NCBI RefSeq assembly: GCF_022761115.1
Contig: NZ_JAKWJS010000001.1
Location: 124,001-188,000 of the forward strand
Direction of reading: 5' to 3'
DNA from: Dyella sp. RRB7
Lineage (GTDB): Bacteria > Pseudomonadota > Gammaproteobacteria > Xanthomonadales > Rhodanobacteraceae
DNA length: 64,000 nt
Position 1 is the stretch's first letter. Every line of letters starts with the position of its first letter. A program made the translations under genes and the position numbers. This document shows positions 18,911 to 29,131 of this stretch, in pieces. The notes beneath the pieces are model-generated. The model saw only the letters and a program-made list of their open reading frames with translations. It was not told the DNA's origin and did not search any database.

Positions 18911-20097
18911 GCACGTCGACCCTCCGCCATGTCGCCGTCCTGGGGGCCACCGGCTCCATCGGCGGCAGCACGCTCGACGTCATTGCCCGTCACCCCGCGC
19001 GCTTCCGCGCCAGCGTGCTTACCGCGCATAGCAACGTGGCGGCATTGGCCGATTTGTGTGTCCGTCATCGGCCCGAGCTGGCCGTCATCGCCGATCCCGC
19101 GCTGGAAGGTGAACTGGCCCGTCGGCTGGCTGCCGCGGGCGTCCGTTGCGAGGTCGCCAGCGGCCACGACGCCATCACGGCGGCCGTGGCGGGCACGTTC
19201 TGCGACACCGTGGTCGCCGCCATCGTCGGCGCCGCCGGACTCGACTCCACCCTGGCCGCCGCGCGCACCGGCAAGCGCCTGCTGCTGGCCAACAAGGAAT
19301 CCATCGTGATGGCCGGCCCGCTGTTGCTGGCCGCGCTGGCCGAGGGTGGCGGCGAGCTGATTCCGGTGGACTCCGAGCACAACGCAATCTTCCAGTGCCT
19401 GCCAGGCGGGCGCCCCGCGCTGGCCAGCAGCGGTGTGCGACGCCTGATACTCACCGCCTCCGGCGGCCCGTTCCGCGGGCGCAGCCGCGCCGAACTGGCG
19501 GGCGTGACGCCGGAGCAGGCCTGCAAGCACCCCAACTGGGTGATGGGGCGCAAGATCTCGGTGGATTCGGCCACGCTGATGAACAAGGGCCTCGAAGTGA
19601 TCGAGGCGCATCATCTGTTCGGCGCATCACCCGACGTCATCGACGTGCTGGTCCATCCGCAAAGCCTGGTGCACTCGCTGGTGGAATACGTGGACGGCTC
19701 GGTGCTGGCCCAGCTGGGCAATCCGGACATGCGCACGGCGATCGCCCACGCGCTGGCCTGGCCCACCCGCATCGAAGCCGGCGTGTCGCCGCTCGACCTG
19801 GCCGCCTCGGCACCGCTGGCGTTCGAGTCGCCCGACCTGGCCACCTTCCGCTGCCTCGCGCTGGCCTTCCAGGCCCTGCGCGCCGGCGGGGATGCGCCGG
19901 CCATCCTCAACGCCGCGAACGAAGTGGCGGTGGAAGCGTTTCTCACGGGCGGCCTGCCCTTCCTCGGCATCGCCGATCTGGTCGAGAGCGTACTTACGGA
20001 ACTGCCGCCGCAAGCTGTGGTCGATGTCCAGACCCTGAATGAACGCGACCGGACAGCCCGCGACGCCGCCCGACGCCTCCTCCGCAACGCGTGCTGA
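18907..20097 (+). CDS. dxr: 1-deoxy-D-xylulose 5-phosphate reductoisomerase (396 aa)
   Basis: The second enzyme of the methylerythritol phosphate route to isoprenoids, supplying the precursors used by UppS and IspA. The NADPH loop GATGSIG is at residues 13-19. Substrate and metal residues are in [25 protein letters not shown] and [19 protein letters not shown]. The ATG overlaps the cdsA stop by four bases, implying translational coupling. The length is close to the 398 of E. coli. Confidence 0.97.
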   Translation: MSTSTLRHVAVLGATGSIGGSTLDVIARHPARFRASVLTAHSNVAALADLCVRHRPELAVIADPALEGELARRLAAAGVRCEVASGHDAITAAVAGTFCDTVVAAIVGAAGLDSTLAAARTGKRLLLANKESIVMAGPLLLAALAEGGGELIPVDSEHNAIFQCLPGGRPALASSGVRRLILTASGGPFRGRSRAELAGVTPEQACKHPNWVMGRKISVDSATLMNKGLEVIEAHHLFGASPDVIDVLVHPQSLVHSLVEYVDGSVLAQLGNPDMRTAIAHALAWPTRIEAGVSPLDLAASAPLAFESPDLATFRCLALAFQALRAGGDAPAILNAANEVAVEAFLTGGLPFLGIADLVESVLTELPPQAVVDVQTLNERDRTARDAARRLLRNAC

Positions 20098-20119
20098 CAA
20101 GCCTGATAAGCTCTTACAG

Positions 20120-21466
20120 ATGAATAGTCTCTTCGGTTCCGTGTTCTGGTTGCTGGTTACGCTTGGCGTGCTGGTGACCTTTCACGAATTCGGCCACTAC
20201 TGGGTAGCGCGACGCTGCGGCGTCAAGGTGCTGCGCTTCTCCGTGGGCTTTGGCCGCGCGATCTGGAAGCGCATCGGCAAGGACGGCACCGAATACCAGG
20301 TGGCCATGATCCCGCTCGGTGGCTACGTGAAGATGCTGGACGCCCGCGAAGGCGAGGTCGACCCTGCATTGGTCAACCAGGAATTCACCGGCAAGCCGGT
20401 GTGGCAGCGCATCGCCATCGTCGCAGCGGGCCCGGGCTTCAACCTGATCTTCACCCTCGTGGCGTTCTGGGCGATGTTCATGGTGGGCAAGCCGGACGTC
20501 GCCCCGGTGATCGCCGCCGTGCCGCAGAGCATCGCGGCCGAGGCTGGCGTCCGCACCGGCGACCGCATCCTGGCCATCGACGGCAGCCCGGTGGCGACCT
20601 GGAGCGACGCCATGGATGCCGTGGTCAACGCGATGCTCGGCCGCGACCCGCTGCCGGTCGAAGTGCGCGGCACCGATGGCGCCGAGCGCAAGCTGGTGTT
20701 GCCGCTCAATCAGCTCCCTGCCGGTGAAGACATCGGGCAGTACCTCGACAAGCTGGGCCTGAAGCTGGCTCCCCTGCCCCCCGTCGCCGCGACGGTGCTG
20801 CCGGGCAAGCCGGCCGCCGAGGCCGGCATGAAGGGTGGCGACCGGATCCTGACCATCAATGGCCAGGCCATGAGCAGCTATGACGACTTCCAGCACGCGA
20901 TCCCGCTCGACGCGGCCAAGTCGCCCGCCCTGGATGTGGTGGTCGAGCGCGACGGCAAGACGCTGCCGCTGACGATCACCGCGCGCATGGAGTCGCTGGA
21001 AGGTCAGCCCACCACGTGGATCATCGGCGTCTCGCCGCTGGAACGCGAACCCGCCGTGCTGCGCTACGGCCCGTTGAAGGCCGCCAGCGCCTCGTTGCAG
21101 ACCACCTGGAACACGGCCGCCTCGACCTTCAACATGATCGGCAAGATGTTGACCGGACAGGCTTCCACCAAGAATCTGTCCGGCGTTATCGGCATCGCCC
21201 AGGTCGCCAACGCGTCCGCCCATATGGGCGCCGGTTGGTTCCTGAGCTTCCTGGCCATGGTCTCGCTCAGTCTTGCGATTCTCAACCTGATGCCCATCCC
21301 CGTCTTGGACGGGGGTTACCTGCTGTATTACCTTATTGAGTTGGTCAAGGGCAGCCCTGTCAGCGAACGCACCATGATGGCCGGTCAGTATGTCGGCCTG
21401 GTGCTGCTGTTCACGTTGATGGGATTGGCTTTCTACAACGACATCCATCGCTTCTTGCCCTCGTGA
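20120..21466 (+). CDS. rseP: RIP metalloprotease RseP (448 aa)
   Basis: A site-2 intramembrane zinc protease that cuts the anti-sigma factor RseA in the envelope stress response. The zinc motif HEFGH is at residues 22-26 in the first membrane segment, and the second metal motif is near the C-terminus (MPIPVLDGGYLL). Two PDZ domains occupy the middle, with substrate loops around AEAGVRTGDRIL and AEAGMKGGDRIL. The ATG at 20120 starts with the first membrane segment, as in E. coli, and gives 448 residues. Confidence 0.96.
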   Translation: MNSLFGSVFWLLVTLGVLVTFHEFGHYWVARRCGVKVLRFSVGFGRAIWKRIGKDGTEYQVAMIPLGGYVKMLDAREGEVDPALVNQEFTGKPVWQRIAIVAAGPGFNLIFTLVAFWAMFMVGKPDVAPVIAAVPQSIAAEAGVRTGDRILAIDGSPVATWSDAMDAVVNAMLGRDPLPVEVRGTDGAERKLVLPLNQLPAGEDIGQYLDKLGLKLAPLPPVAATVLPGKPAAEAGMKGGDRILTINGQAMSSYDDFQHAIPLDAAKSPALDVVVERDGKTLPLTITARMESLEGQPTTWIIGVSPLEREPAVLRYGPLKAASASLQTTWNTAASTFNMIGKMLTGQASTKNLSGVIGIAQVANASAHMGAGWFLSFLAMVSLSLAILNLMPIPVLDGGYLLYYLIELVKGSPVSERTMMAGQYVGLVLLFTLMGLAFYNDIHRFLPS

Positions 21467-21495
21467 TACGTGCTGACTTTGCCGAAAGTCGCACG

Positions 21496-21555
21496 GTGTC
21501 CGGGGGTAATGGCCTGTCCAGGGCTTGCGCATCGATGCGCAAGCCCGTCGGACAC
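21496..21555. repeat. Large palindrome between rseP and bamA
   Basis: A 26-base perfect palindrome at 21521-21546 (half-site GGGCTTGCGCATC) is framed by an outer repeat, GTGTCCG at 21496-21502 and CGGACAC at 21549-21555. As RNA it would form a long hairpin in the 216-base rseP-bamA spacer. It has no T-run. It may be an RNA processing or stability element or a protein-binding site. Confidence 0.75.
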
Positions 21556-21682
21556 GGCGGTGGTTTACCCGACGCATCTGGGGAAGATGCAAGCACCCTT
21601 TCAAGGCTGGGCTTGTCCTGGCTTCACGTATTGATCGGGGCGGTTTCGGCCGCCTCATCGGAATAAACCAACGGAATCGACG

Positions 21683-24178
21683 ATGAAGCGTATCGCCGCC
21701 CTGATCCTGCTTGCCTCCCTGTCCGCCAATGCACTTGCATTCGAGCCGTTCGTCGTTTCCGACATCCGTATCGATGGCCTCAGCCGTATTTCCACTGGCA
21801 CGGTGCTCAACTACCTGCCCATCAACAAGGGCGACCGCCTGACCAACGATGCTGCCCAGCGCGCCATCCGTGCCCTGTACCAGACCAAGTTCTTCAGTGA
21901 CGTGGAGATCGATCGCGAGGGTGACATCATGGTCATCAAGGTGGTCGAGCGTCCGTCGATCGCCAAGCTGTCGCTGCGCGGCAACAAGGACATCAAGGAA
22001 GACGACCTGCGCAAGGGCCTGAAGGAGATCGGCCTGTCCGAGGGCGAGACCTTCGACCGCCTGTCGCTGGACCGCGTGCAGCAGGAACTGATCCGCCAGT
22101 ACTACAACCGCGGCAAGTACAACGTCTCGGTCGACCCGCATGTGACCAACCTCGATCGCAACCGCGTGGCCATCGACATTGAGATCCGCGAAGGCAAGGT
22201 TGCCAAGATCAAGGAAATCAACATCGTCGGCAACACGGCGTTCACCGACAAGGAGATCCGCAAGGGCTTCGAGTCGAGCACGTCCAACTGGCTGTCCTGG
22301 TACTCCAAGGACGACCAGTACTCGCGCGAGAAGCTCAGCGGCGACCTGGAAAAGCTGCAGTCGTACTACATGGACCGTGGCTATGCGGACTTCGGCGTCG
22401 ACTCCACCCAGGTGACGATCGCGCCGGACAAGCGCTCCATGTACATCGCCGCCAGCGTCAAGGAAGGCGACATCTACACCATCTCCGACGTGCATCTGCT
22501 CGGCGAGCTGATCCTCCCCGAGGATTCGCTCAGGCAGCTGGTGTACGTGAAGAAGGGCGACACCTTCAACCGCAAGGCCATCGAAGCAAGCTCGAACTCG
22601 ATCAAGAGCATCCTGGCCAGCATCGGCTACGCGTTCGCCAAGGTGACACCGGTGCCGAAGCTGGACAAGGACAAGCGCACGGTCGACCTGACGCTCTACA
22701 TCGAGCCGGGCAAGCGCGTGTACGTGCGCCGCGTGATCTTCCAGGGCAACACCCGCACGGAAGACGACGTGATGCGCCGCGAAATGCGCCAGCTGGAAGG
22801 CAGCTGGTTCTCGCAGCCGGCGATCGACCGCTCCAAGATCCGCCTGCAGCGCCTGGGCTACTTCAAGACCGTCAATATCGACAAGGCCCTGGTGCCCGGC
22901 ACCGAGGACCAGGTCGACCTGACCGTGAAGGTGGAAGAGCAGTCCGCCGGCAGCCTGATGTTCGGCGTGGGCTACTCGCAGTACTCGGGCATCATCCTGT
23001 CCGCGTCGGTGTCGCAGAACAACTTCATGGGCACGGGTGACAGCTTCACCGTGGGCGCGTCGCGCAGCGATTACTCCACGGCGATCAATGCCAGCTACTT
23101 CAACCCGTACCTGACCGACAGCGGCGTGGGCATCGGCTACAACGCGGGCTTCACCAAGAGCAATTACGGCGATACCAACAGCGACTTCGTGAACTACGAA
23201 AGCAGCATGAAGTCGTTCTCCGCCTTCCTCAGCTTCCCGATTTCGGAAACGGACAACATCCGCACCGGCCTGGGCCTGAGCAGCAACAAGATCAATCTCA
23301 GCTACCAGCAAGCCGTTCTGGACGAGAACGGCAACCCCGTCATCGACGCCAACGGCAACACCGAAACCCAGACGGTCAACTACTCGCCGCAGGTGCTGAT
23401 CGATTATCAGAACGCGCTTGGCCACGAGACCATCCACACCTGGGACGCCACGCTGGGCTGGAACCACGACACCCGCAACGGCTACTGGGCGCCGACCCGC
23501 GGCGGCCTGATCTCGCTGTCGACCGATATCGCCCTGCCCGGCTCCACCGTGCAGTACTACAAGATCTTCGGCGAGGCCAACCACTACTGGCCGATCGGCA
23601 AGGGCTTCGTGCTGTACGTGGACGGCCAGGTCGGCTACGGCAAGACCTACGGCCAGACCTTCGACAACAGCAGCGACGATGGCCTCTACCAGGCCGGCCA
23701 GAAGATCCCGTTCCCGTTCTGGGAAAACTACTACTCCGGTGGTGTGCGCGACGTGCGTGGCTTCCAGGACAACACCCTGGGTCCCCGCGTCTGCGTAGGC
23801 ACCACGACCAATGCCGCGGGCAAGGTGGTGCCGATCACGCCGAACCCGGATGGCACCTGTACCGGCAGCGTGTACAGCTACGCGCAGCCGCTGGGTGGTG
23901 CGTTCAAGGTGCTGGGCACGGCCGAGCTGTACCTGCCGCTGCCGTTCCTGAAGGACATCAACACGGCTCGCGTGTCGTGGTTCGTCGACGTCGGCAACGC
24001 GTACTCGAGCTACTCGGCCTTCACCGCCAGCACGCTGCGCGTGTCGACCGGTATTTCGCTGCACTGGCAGGCGCCGATCGGTCCGCTGATCATCAACTTC
24101 GCCATTCCGCTGCGTACCCAGGCGGATGACGGCCATTACGAAGAACGCATCCAGTTCACCTTCGGCAGCCAGTTCTGA
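21683..24178 (+). CDS. bamA: Outer membrane protein assembly factor BamA (831 aa)
   Basis: The core of the BAM complex that folds beta-barrel proteins into the outer membrane. A signal peptide (MKRIAALILLASLSANALA) is followed by five POTRA domains (about residues 24-425) and a C-terminal 16-strand barrel. The barrel ends in Phe (IQFTFGSQF), the usual outer membrane signal. The conserved GGVRDVRGFQDN loop near residue 690 matches the VRGF motif of the Omp85 family. It lies in the rseP-bamA-lpxD order. No skp gene follows, unlike E. coli. Confidence 0.97.
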   Translation: MKRIAALILLASLSANALAFEPFVVSDIRIDGLSRISTGTVLNYLPINKGDRLTNDAAQRAIRALYQTKFFSDVEIDREGDIMVIKVVERPSIAKLSLRGNKDIKEDDLRKGLKEIGLSEGETFDRLSLDRVQQELIRQYYNRGKYNVSVDPHVTNLDRNRVAIDIEIREGKVAKIKEINIVGNTAFTDKEIRKGFESSTSNWLSWYSKDDQYSREKLSGDLEKLQSYYMDRGYADFGVDSTQVTIAPDKRSMYIAASVKEGDIYTISDVHLLGELILPEDSLRQLVYVKKGDTFNRKAIEASSNSIKSILASIGYAFAKVTPVPKLDKDKRTVDLTLYIEPGKRVYVRRVIFQGNTRTEDDVMRREMRQLEGSWFSQPAIDRSKIRLQRLGYFKTVNIDKALVPGTEDQVDLTVKVEEQSAGSLMFGVGYSQYSGIILSASVSQNNFMGTGDSFTVGASRSDYSTAINASYFNPYLTDSGVGIGYNAGFTKSNYGDTNSDFVNYESSMKSFSAFLSFPISETDNIRTGLGLSSNKINLSYQQAVLDENGNPVIDANGNTETQTVNYSPQVLIDYQNALGHETIHTWDATLGWNHDTRNGYWAPTRGGLISLSTDIALPGSTVQYYKIFGEANHYWPIGKGFVLYVDGQVGYGKTYGQTFDNSSDDGLYQAGQKIPFPFWENYYSGGVRDVRGFQDNTLGPRVCVGTTTNAAGKVVPITPNPDGTCTGSVYSYAQPLGGAFKVLGTAELYLPLPFLKDINTARVSWFVDVGNAYSSYSAFTASTLRVSTGISLHWQAPIGPLIINFAIPLRTQADDGHYEERIQFTFGSQF

Positions 24179-24214
24179 TGCGTTGAATAGCAAAGGGTTG
24201 AAGGCAAGGAGAGG

Positions 24215-24240
24215 GCGCGGCGATGCCGCGCTTTCTTTTT
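24215..24240 (+). terminator. Rho-independent terminator after bamA
   Basis: A stem GCGCGGC with GCCGCGC, a 3-base loop, then TTTCTTTTT. It separates bamA from the lpxD-fabZ-lpxA group. Confidence 0.85.
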
Positions 24241-24297
24241 CCGGATACCCGCAAGAGATACACGTCCTACAATGGCCCGATGGCTAGGGAGCCAGGC

Positions 24298-25326
24298 ATG
24301 AGCGCTTTCCAAATCACGGTGGCCGAACTCGCCGAGCGGTTCGCCCTTTCCTTCCATGGCGATGGCACTCGCGTCATCGATGGCGTCGGCACGCTGGCAG
24401 GCGCTGGCCCGAGCCAGCTGAGCTTCCTGTCCAACAGCAAGTACGCCTCGCAATTGAGCGGCACGCAAGCCGGCGTGGTGGTGATGCGCGAGGAGAACGT
24501 GGCGGACAGCCCCGTGACGGCACTCGTCGCGCGAGACCCCTATGTGGCCTACGCGAAGATCGCCGCCCTGTTCGAACGCCTGCCCGCCGCGCCCCATGGC
24601 GTCCATGCCAGCGCCGTGGTGGCTGCCGGCGCACGTGTAGCGCCGACCGCCAGCATTGGCCCTGGCTGCGTCATCGAGGACGGCGCGACCATCGAGGACG
24701 GCGCGGTGCTAGGCCCCCACTGCATCATCGGCGAGGGCTGTGTCGTGGGTGCGCAGTGCCGCCTGGTGGCACGCGTGACCCTGGTCACCCGCGTCACTTT
24801 GGGCAAGCGCGTGCTGGTGCATCCGGGCGCCGTGATCGGCTCGGATGGCTTCGGCCTCGCCTTCGACCGCGACCACTGGATCAAGCTGCCCCAGCTCGGC
24901 GGCGTGCGCATCGGGGACGACTGCGAGATCGGCGCCAACACCACCATCGACCGTGGCGCACTCGACGACACGGTGCTGGAAGAGGATGTGCGGCTGGACA
25001 ACCAGATCCAGATCGCGCACAACGTCCATATCGGCGCGCACACGGCCCTGGCAGGCTGCGCCGCGGTGGCCGGCAGCGCCAAGATCGGCCGTTACTGCAT
25101 GATCGGCGGCAACGCGGGCGTGCTGGGCCATCTGGAAGTGGCCGACCGGGTTACCATTACCGCCAAGAGCCTGGTCACGCACTCCATACGCGAGCCCGGC
25201 GAATATTCCTCGGGCGTGCCGTTGCAGGAGAACCGCCTGTGGCGGCGCAACGCAGCCCGCTTCAAACATCTCGACGAATACGCGCGCCGACTCTCGGCGC
25301 TGGAGAAGGACCGCAATAATGAGTGA
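24298..25326 (+). CDS. lpxD: UDP-3-O-(3-hydroxyacyl)glucosamine N-acyltransferase (342 aa)
   Basis: Adds the second hydroxyacyl chain in lipid A synthesis. After an N-terminal uridine-binding domain, hexapeptide repeats form a left-handed beta-helix. The catalytic His is in QIAHNVHIGAHT near residue 240. The ATG at 24298 (MSAFQITVAELAERF) gives 342 residues, as in E. coli, with AGGGAG upstream. A TACAAT -10-like site at 24268-24273 may start transcription after the terminator at 24215. The stop overlaps fabZ by 8 bases. Confidence 0.96.
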   Translation: MSAFQITVAELAERFALSFHGDGTRVIDGVGTLAGAGPSQLSFLSNSKYASQLSGTQAGVVVMREENVADSPVTALVARDPYVAYAKIAALFERLPAAPHGVHASAVVAAGARVAPTASIGPGCVIEDGATIEDGAVLGPHCIIGEGCVVGAQCRLVARVTLVTRVTLGKRVLVHPGAVIGSDGFGLAFDRDHWIKLPQLGGVRIGDDCEIGANTTIDRGALDDTVLEEDVRLDNQIQIAHNVHIGAHTALAGCAAVAGSAKIGRYCMIGGNAGVLGHLEVADRVTITAKSLVTHSIREPGEYSSGVPLQENRLWRRNAARFKHLDEYARRLSALEKDRNNE

Positions 25327-25792
25327 CCTCACCGTGCCCTTCCACCTTCCGGTGACCGTGGAACACATCCAGCAGCTGTTGCCGCATCGCTACCCGTTTC
25401 TGCTGGTCGACCGCGTCATCGAACTGGATCCCGGCAAAAGCGTGGTGGCGCTGAAGAACGTGACCATCAACGAGCCGTTCTTCCAGGGTCACTTCCCCGG
25501 CCATCCGGTGATGCCCGGCGTGCTGATCGTCGAGGCCATGGCGCAGACCGCAGGCCTGCTGACGCAGATCTCCAGCCGCCTGCAGGGCAACACCGGCAGC
25601 CCGCTGTTCTATCTGGCCAAGGTCGACAACGCGCGCTTCAATGCGCCGGTGGTGCCGGGCGACCAGCTGCGCCTGGAAGTGACGCTCAAGCGCCTGCTGC
25701 GCAGCATGGGCCTGTTCGAGGCTCGCACCATGGTCGACGGCAAGGAAGTGGCCAGCTGCGAACTGATGTGCGCCGCGAGGTCCGACAAATGA
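25319..25792 (+). CDS. fabZ: 3-hydroxyacyl-ACP dehydratase FabZ (157 aa)
   Basis: A hot-dog fold dehydratase of fatty acid synthesis. The catalytic pair is His58 in [10 protein letters not shown] and Glu72 in VEAMAQTAG, and the [11 protein letters not shown] motif is intact. It overlaps lpxD by 8 bases and its stop overlaps the lpxA ATG (ATGA). FabZ and LpxA/LpxD draw on the same 3-hydroxyacyl-ACP pool, so coupling their genes links membrane lipid and lipid A synthesis. Confidence 0.97.
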   Translation: MSDLTVPFHLPVTVEHIQQLLPHRYPFLLVDRVIELDPGKSVVALKNVTINEPFFQGHFPGHPVMPGVLIVEAMAQTAGLLTQISSRLQGNTGSPLFYLAKVDNARFNAPVVPGDQLRLEVTLKRLLRSMGLFEARTMVDGKEVASCELMCAARSDK

Positions 25793-26562
25793 TCCATCCC
25801 ACCGCGCAGATCGATCCTTCTGCCGTTATCGGCGACAACGTCAGCATCGGCGCCTTCAGCGTGATCGGTGCCGAGGTGCAGATTGGCGACGGCACGGTGG
25901 TGGGCCCTCACGTGGTGATCGAAGGTCCCACGCGTATCGGCCGTGACAATCGCATCAGCCAGTTCGCCTCGCTGGGCGGCGCGCCGCAGGACAAGAAGTT
26001 CGCCGGCGAGCGCACCGAGCTGATCATCGGCGACCGCAACCATATCCGCGAGTTCGTCACCATCAACCGCGGCACCGGCGACGGCGGCGGCGCCACCCGC
26101 ATCGGCAACGACAACTGGCTGCTGGCCTACGTGCATGTGGCCCATGATTGCCATATCGGCAACAACACCGTGTTCTCCAACTACTCGGCGCTGGCCGGCC
26201 ACGTGGAAGTCGGCGACTGGGTGGTGATGGCAGGGTTCTCCGGTGCGCACCAGTTCTGCAAGATCGGCGCGCATGCCTTTATCGGCATGGGCTGCCTGCT
26301 GGGTTCGGATGTGCCGCCGTTCGTGACGATGGCCAACGAGCAGCGCGGGCGTCCACGCGGCATCAACAGCGAGGGCCTCAAGCGTCGCGGCTTCGATACC
26401 GCGCGGATCTCGGCGATCAAGCGCGCGTATCGCACGCTGTACATGGCGGGCCTTACCCTGGCTGACGCACGCGAGCAACTGACGGCACAGGCTGAGGGCA
26501 GTGAAGACGTGCGCGCCATGCTGGAGTTCCTCGATCGCAGCGAGCGATCGCTGGCGCGTTGA
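25789..26562 (+). CDS. lpxA: UDP-N-acetylglucosamine acyltransferase (257 aa)
   Basis: The first step of lipid A synthesis: transfers 3-hydroxyacyl from ACP to UDP-GlcNAc. It is a left-handed beta-helix protein that starts with hexapeptide repeats ([15 protein letters not shown]), has the catalytic His region [11 protein letters not shown] near residue 120, and a helical C-terminus. The length is close to the 262 of E. coli. It is translationally coupled to fabZ through ATGA. Confidence 0.97.
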   Translation: MIHPTAQIDPSAVIGDNVSIGAFSVIGAEVQIGDGTVVGPHVVIEGPTRIGRDNRISQFASLGGAPQDKKFAGERTELIIGDRNHIREFVTINRGTGDGGGATRIGNDNWLLAYVHVAHDCHIGNNTVFSNYSALAGHVEVGDWVVMAGFSGAHQFCKIGAHAFIGMGCLLGSDVPPFVTMANEQRGRPRGINSEGLKRRGFDTARISAIKRAYRTLYMAGLTLADAREQLTAQAEGSEDVRAMLEFLDRSERSLAR

Positions 26563-26570
26563 CATGCACC

Positions 26571-26597
26571 GCCGATAGGGGCTTCGCTCCTATCGGC
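26571..26597 (+). promoter_or_regulatory. Stem-loop between lpxA and lpxB
   Basis: A 12-base arm GCCGATAGGGGC pairs with GCTCCTATCGGC (one G-T pair) across a 3-base loop, in the 83-base spacer. There is no T-run, so it is likely an RNA stability or partial attenuation element. Confidence 0.5.
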
Positions 26598-26645
26598 GAA
26601 TCAAACGCTCGCTCTTGCCTTTGCTGGCGTCGGTAACCCACAACC

Positions 26646-27857
26646 ATGCCTCAGACCGAAGCGACAAACCAGGCTCCCCTGATCGCCCTGATCGCCGGCG
26701 AAGATTCCGGCGATCAGCTCGGTGCCGATCTGATCGGCGCACTGCGCAGGCGCTATCCCGAGGCCCGCTTCGTCGGCATCGGCGGCGCCCGCATGCAGGC
26801 GGCAGGCTTCGACTCCTGGTACGACATCAAGGAGCTTTCGCTGTTCGGCTTCGCCGAAGTGGTGTCGCACCTGCCGCGCCTGTTGCGCTTGCGCAAGGCA
26901 CTCGTCGCACGGCTGATCGCCGCCAAGCCCGCGGTCGTGGTTGGCATCGATGCACCCGACTTCAACCTGGGCATGGAGAAGCGACTGCGCGAGGCTGGCA
27001 TCCGCACCGTGCACTACGTGAGTCCGTCGGTATGGGCCTGGCGGGAGAAGCGTGCGGAAAAGATCGGCCGCAGCGCCGACCGCGTGCTGTGCCTGTTTCC
27101 CATGGAGCCGGCCATCTATGCCAGGCACGGCATCGATGCGCGTTTCGTGGGGCACCCCTTGGCCGATCGGTTTGCGCTGGTATCCGATCGCGCCGGCGCG
27201 CGCGAATTCCTGCAGCTGCCGCAAAACGTACCGGTGCTGGCCGTGCTGCCGGGCAGCCGCGGGTCGGAACTGTCCATGCTGGGACGGACCTTTATCGAGG
27301 CCGCCCGCAAGGTCGCCGCGAGCCTGCCGGGCCTGCGCATCGTGATCCCCGCGGCCAACGAGCGCGTACACGCCAGCCTGCAGGCCATCCTTGGTGAAGC
27401 CAGGGGCGATGATGCGCCACTGCTGCTGCATGGCCATGCGCACGAGGCCATGCTCGCCGCCGATGTGGTGCTGCTGGCCTCCGGCACGGCCACGCTGGAG
27501 GCGATGCTGGCCAAGCGACCGATGGTGGTGGGCTATCGCGTCTCGCCGGTGAGCTATCGCATTGCGCGCGCGTTGAACATGCTCAAGACGGACGTCTATT
27601 CGCTGCCCAACATCCTCGCCCGCGCGGGCGGCATGGGTGACGACATCGTGCTGGTTCCCGAGCTGATGCAGGACGATTTCACCGTCGACAAGCTTGCCGC
27701 CGCCACCCTGGCCCTGTTCCAGGACAGCGAACGGCGCGGCGCCATCGTGGGTGCGTTCGAGCAGTTGCACATGGCGCTGCGTGGCGACCTGGAAGGCCAT
27801 GCGGGCGACCTCGCCGCCGCCGCGGTGGCCGAACTGGTGGAGGTCGGGCGTGGCTGA
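26646..27857 (+). CDS. lpxB: Lipid A disaccharide synthase (403 aa)
   Basis: Joins UDP-2,3-diacylglucosamine to lipid X to form the lipid A disaccharide. It is a GT-B glycosyltransferase (family GT19). Visible family regions are [16 protein letters not shown] near the N-terminus, [11 protein letters not shown] near 62, [14 protein letters not shown] near 100 and [13 protein letters not shown] near 125. The length is slightly above the usual 382. The stop overlaps the rnhB start by 8 bases. Confidence 0.97.
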   Translation: MPQTEATNQAPLIALIAGEDSGDQLGADLIGALRRRYPEARFVGIGGARMQAAGFDSWYDIKELSLFGFAEVVSHLPRLLRLRKALVARLIAAKPAVVVGIDAPDFNLGMEKRLREAGIRTVHYVSPSVWAWREKRAEKIGRSADRVLCLFPMEPAIYARHGIDARFVGHPLADRFALVSDRAGAREFLQLPQNVPVLAVLPGSRGSELSMLGRTFIEAARKVAASLPGLRIVIPAANERVHASLQAILGEARGDDAPLLLHGHAHEAMLAADVVLLASGTATLEAMLAKRPMVVGYRVSPVSYRIARALNMLKTDVYSLPNILARAGGMGDDIVLVPELMQDDFTVDKLAAATLALFQDSERRGAIVGAFEQLHMALRGDLEGHAGDLAAAAVAELVEVGRG

Positions 27858-28509
27858 CAGGAAGGCCCCGACGCGCCCTCGACGCGCATCGCCGTCCCTG
27901 CTGGCGACACGCGAGGGAAACCCTGCCCACGTGCTTATCGCAGGCGTCGACGAGGCCGGACGCGGGCCGCTGGCCGGCCCGGTGGCGGTCGCCGCGGTGA
28001 TCCTCGATCCGGCACGCCCCATCGCGGGCCTCAATGATTCCAAGAAGCTGAGCGAGGCGCGCCGCGAGGCGCTCTATCCGCAGATCATCGAATTCGCCCT
28101 GGCCCATTGCGTGGTGCTGGTGATGCCGGACGAGATCGATCGCATCAACATCTTCCAAGCCACCATGACCGGCATGTGCCGGGCCCTTGCGGGCCTCAAC
28201 CCCGCGGCGCATGAAGCCTGGATCGACGGCAATGCCCTGCCGCGCGAGCTGCCATGCGCGGGCCGCGCCATCGTCGGTGGCGACGCGCTGGAGCCGGCCA
28301 TCAGCGCGGCATCGATCCTCGCCAAGGTCACCCGCGACCGCTGGATGGTCGCGCTCGACCGCGAGCACCCGGGCTATGGCTTCGCCGAACACAAGGGCTA
28401 CGGCACGCCCGGGCACCTGGAGGCTCTGCGCCAGCTCGGCCCCTGCTCCCACCACCGGCGCAGTTTTGCGCCGGTGAAGTTGCTGGTGGACCAGGGCGTA
28501 CTGTTCTGA
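27850..28509 (+). CDS. rnhB: Ribonuclease HII (219 aa)
   Basis: Removes ribonucleotides from DNA and RNA-DNA hybrids. The first catalytic Asp and Glu lie in [16 protein letters not shown], and [12 protein letters not shown], the WIDGN region and [18 protein letters not shown] follow. The GTG at 27850 ([10 protein letters not shown]) overlaps the lpxB stop and gives 219 residues, about 20 more than E. coli at the N-terminus. A later internal start is possible. It ends the lpxD-fabZ-lpxA-lpxB-rnhB group; dnaE does not follow directly as it does in E. coli. Confidence 0.95.
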   Translation: MADRKAPTRPRRASPSLLATREGNPAHVLIAGVDEAGRGPLAGPVAVAAVILDPARPIAGLNDSKKLSEARREALYPQIIEFALAHCVVLVMPDEIDRINIFQATMTGMCRALAGLNPAAHEAWIDGNALPRELPCAGRAIVGGDALEPAISAASILAKVTRDRWMVALDREHPGYGFAEHKGYGTPGHLEALRQLGPCSHHRRSFAPVKLLVDQGVLF

Positions 28510-28901
28510 TCGCAGCGATCGGATAGACGTCCATATCAACACCGCTGGGCCACCGCCCCTAGCATCAAAGGGGCCAACGGCGGCGCGTCCGTGCATGCCC
28601 AATGACCCACGCTCACTTAGCAATCGTGGGACTAGAATGCAGCAGCCACGAGAGATCCCGTTATCGCCATGGGCGCATGGATTTTTCGTCGAGGCAACCA
28701 TTTCCGATACCGCTGCATCTGAACAGATACAGGAAGCGAAGTCGCCGGGCCACCCCGCCCACGCCAAACCACCGAAACGCCCGATGCCACGGCGCGGTGT
28801 GCTTCAAGCAAAGGCATGGACGCACGAGCCATCCCGTGTGATCCCATCGATCATGCGGCCCTGAGACGCCCACGCGCGCATTCGACCGCAGGAGTCGTGT
28901 C
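28510..28901. other. 392-base spacer without a convincing gene
   Basis: Between rnhB and the small ORF at 28902 there are only short open frames with compositions unlike protein. A short stem (CCCCT with AGGGG near 28557-28574) and lower-GC patches around 28610-28740 are seen. No clear promoter, RNA gene or repeat was recognised. Confidence 0.5.
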
Positions 28902-29117
28902 ATGACGCTTCGCCACCGCCCGCAGAACGCCACGCCATCTGGCCGTACCGGCCAGGCCACCGTGTCGCCAGCGCCGCTCCTGCCCCCCGAGGAGCTGAAC
29001 ACCATCGTCGACGCGGAATACCAGCACGTCGATTACGACCGGCACCCGCTCAAGGTGCAGGGGCTCGATCACTACATCGACGCACCGCCAGGTGACGAGC
29101 GATTCCATATCTCATGA
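28902..29117 (+). CDS. Small hypothetical protein (71 aa)
   Basis: A short ORF with an excellent ribosome site (AGGAG, 7 bases before the ATG). The product begins MTLRHRPQNATPSGRTG and has an acidic, His-containing second half (NTIVDAEYQHVDYDRHPLKVQGLDHYID). No signal peptide or membrane segment is visible and I do not recognise a family. It stands alone between rnhB and the convergent APC permease gene. The ribosome site and the change to an ordered-looking C-terminal half make it a likely real gene of unknown function. Confidence 0.5.
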   Translation: MTLRHRPQNATPSGRTGQATVSPAPLLPPEELNTIVDAEYQHVDYDRHPLKVQGLDHYIDAPPGDERFHIS

Positions 29118-29131
29118 CGACATGAGCGTTA

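Noticed and set aside
20114-24193. A very long open frame (over 1300 codons) antisense to rseP and bamA
   Set aside because: The composition (His, Ala, Val, Arg, Gly repeats) is that of a reverse-strand shadow of strongly biased GC-rich genes. The plus-strand genes are certain and there is no protein-like pattern.
28595-28864. Short plus-strand frames between rnhB and the small ORF
   Set aside because: Weak ribosome sites, frames overlap each other, and the translations are Arg/Pro/His-rich without any recognisable pattern.
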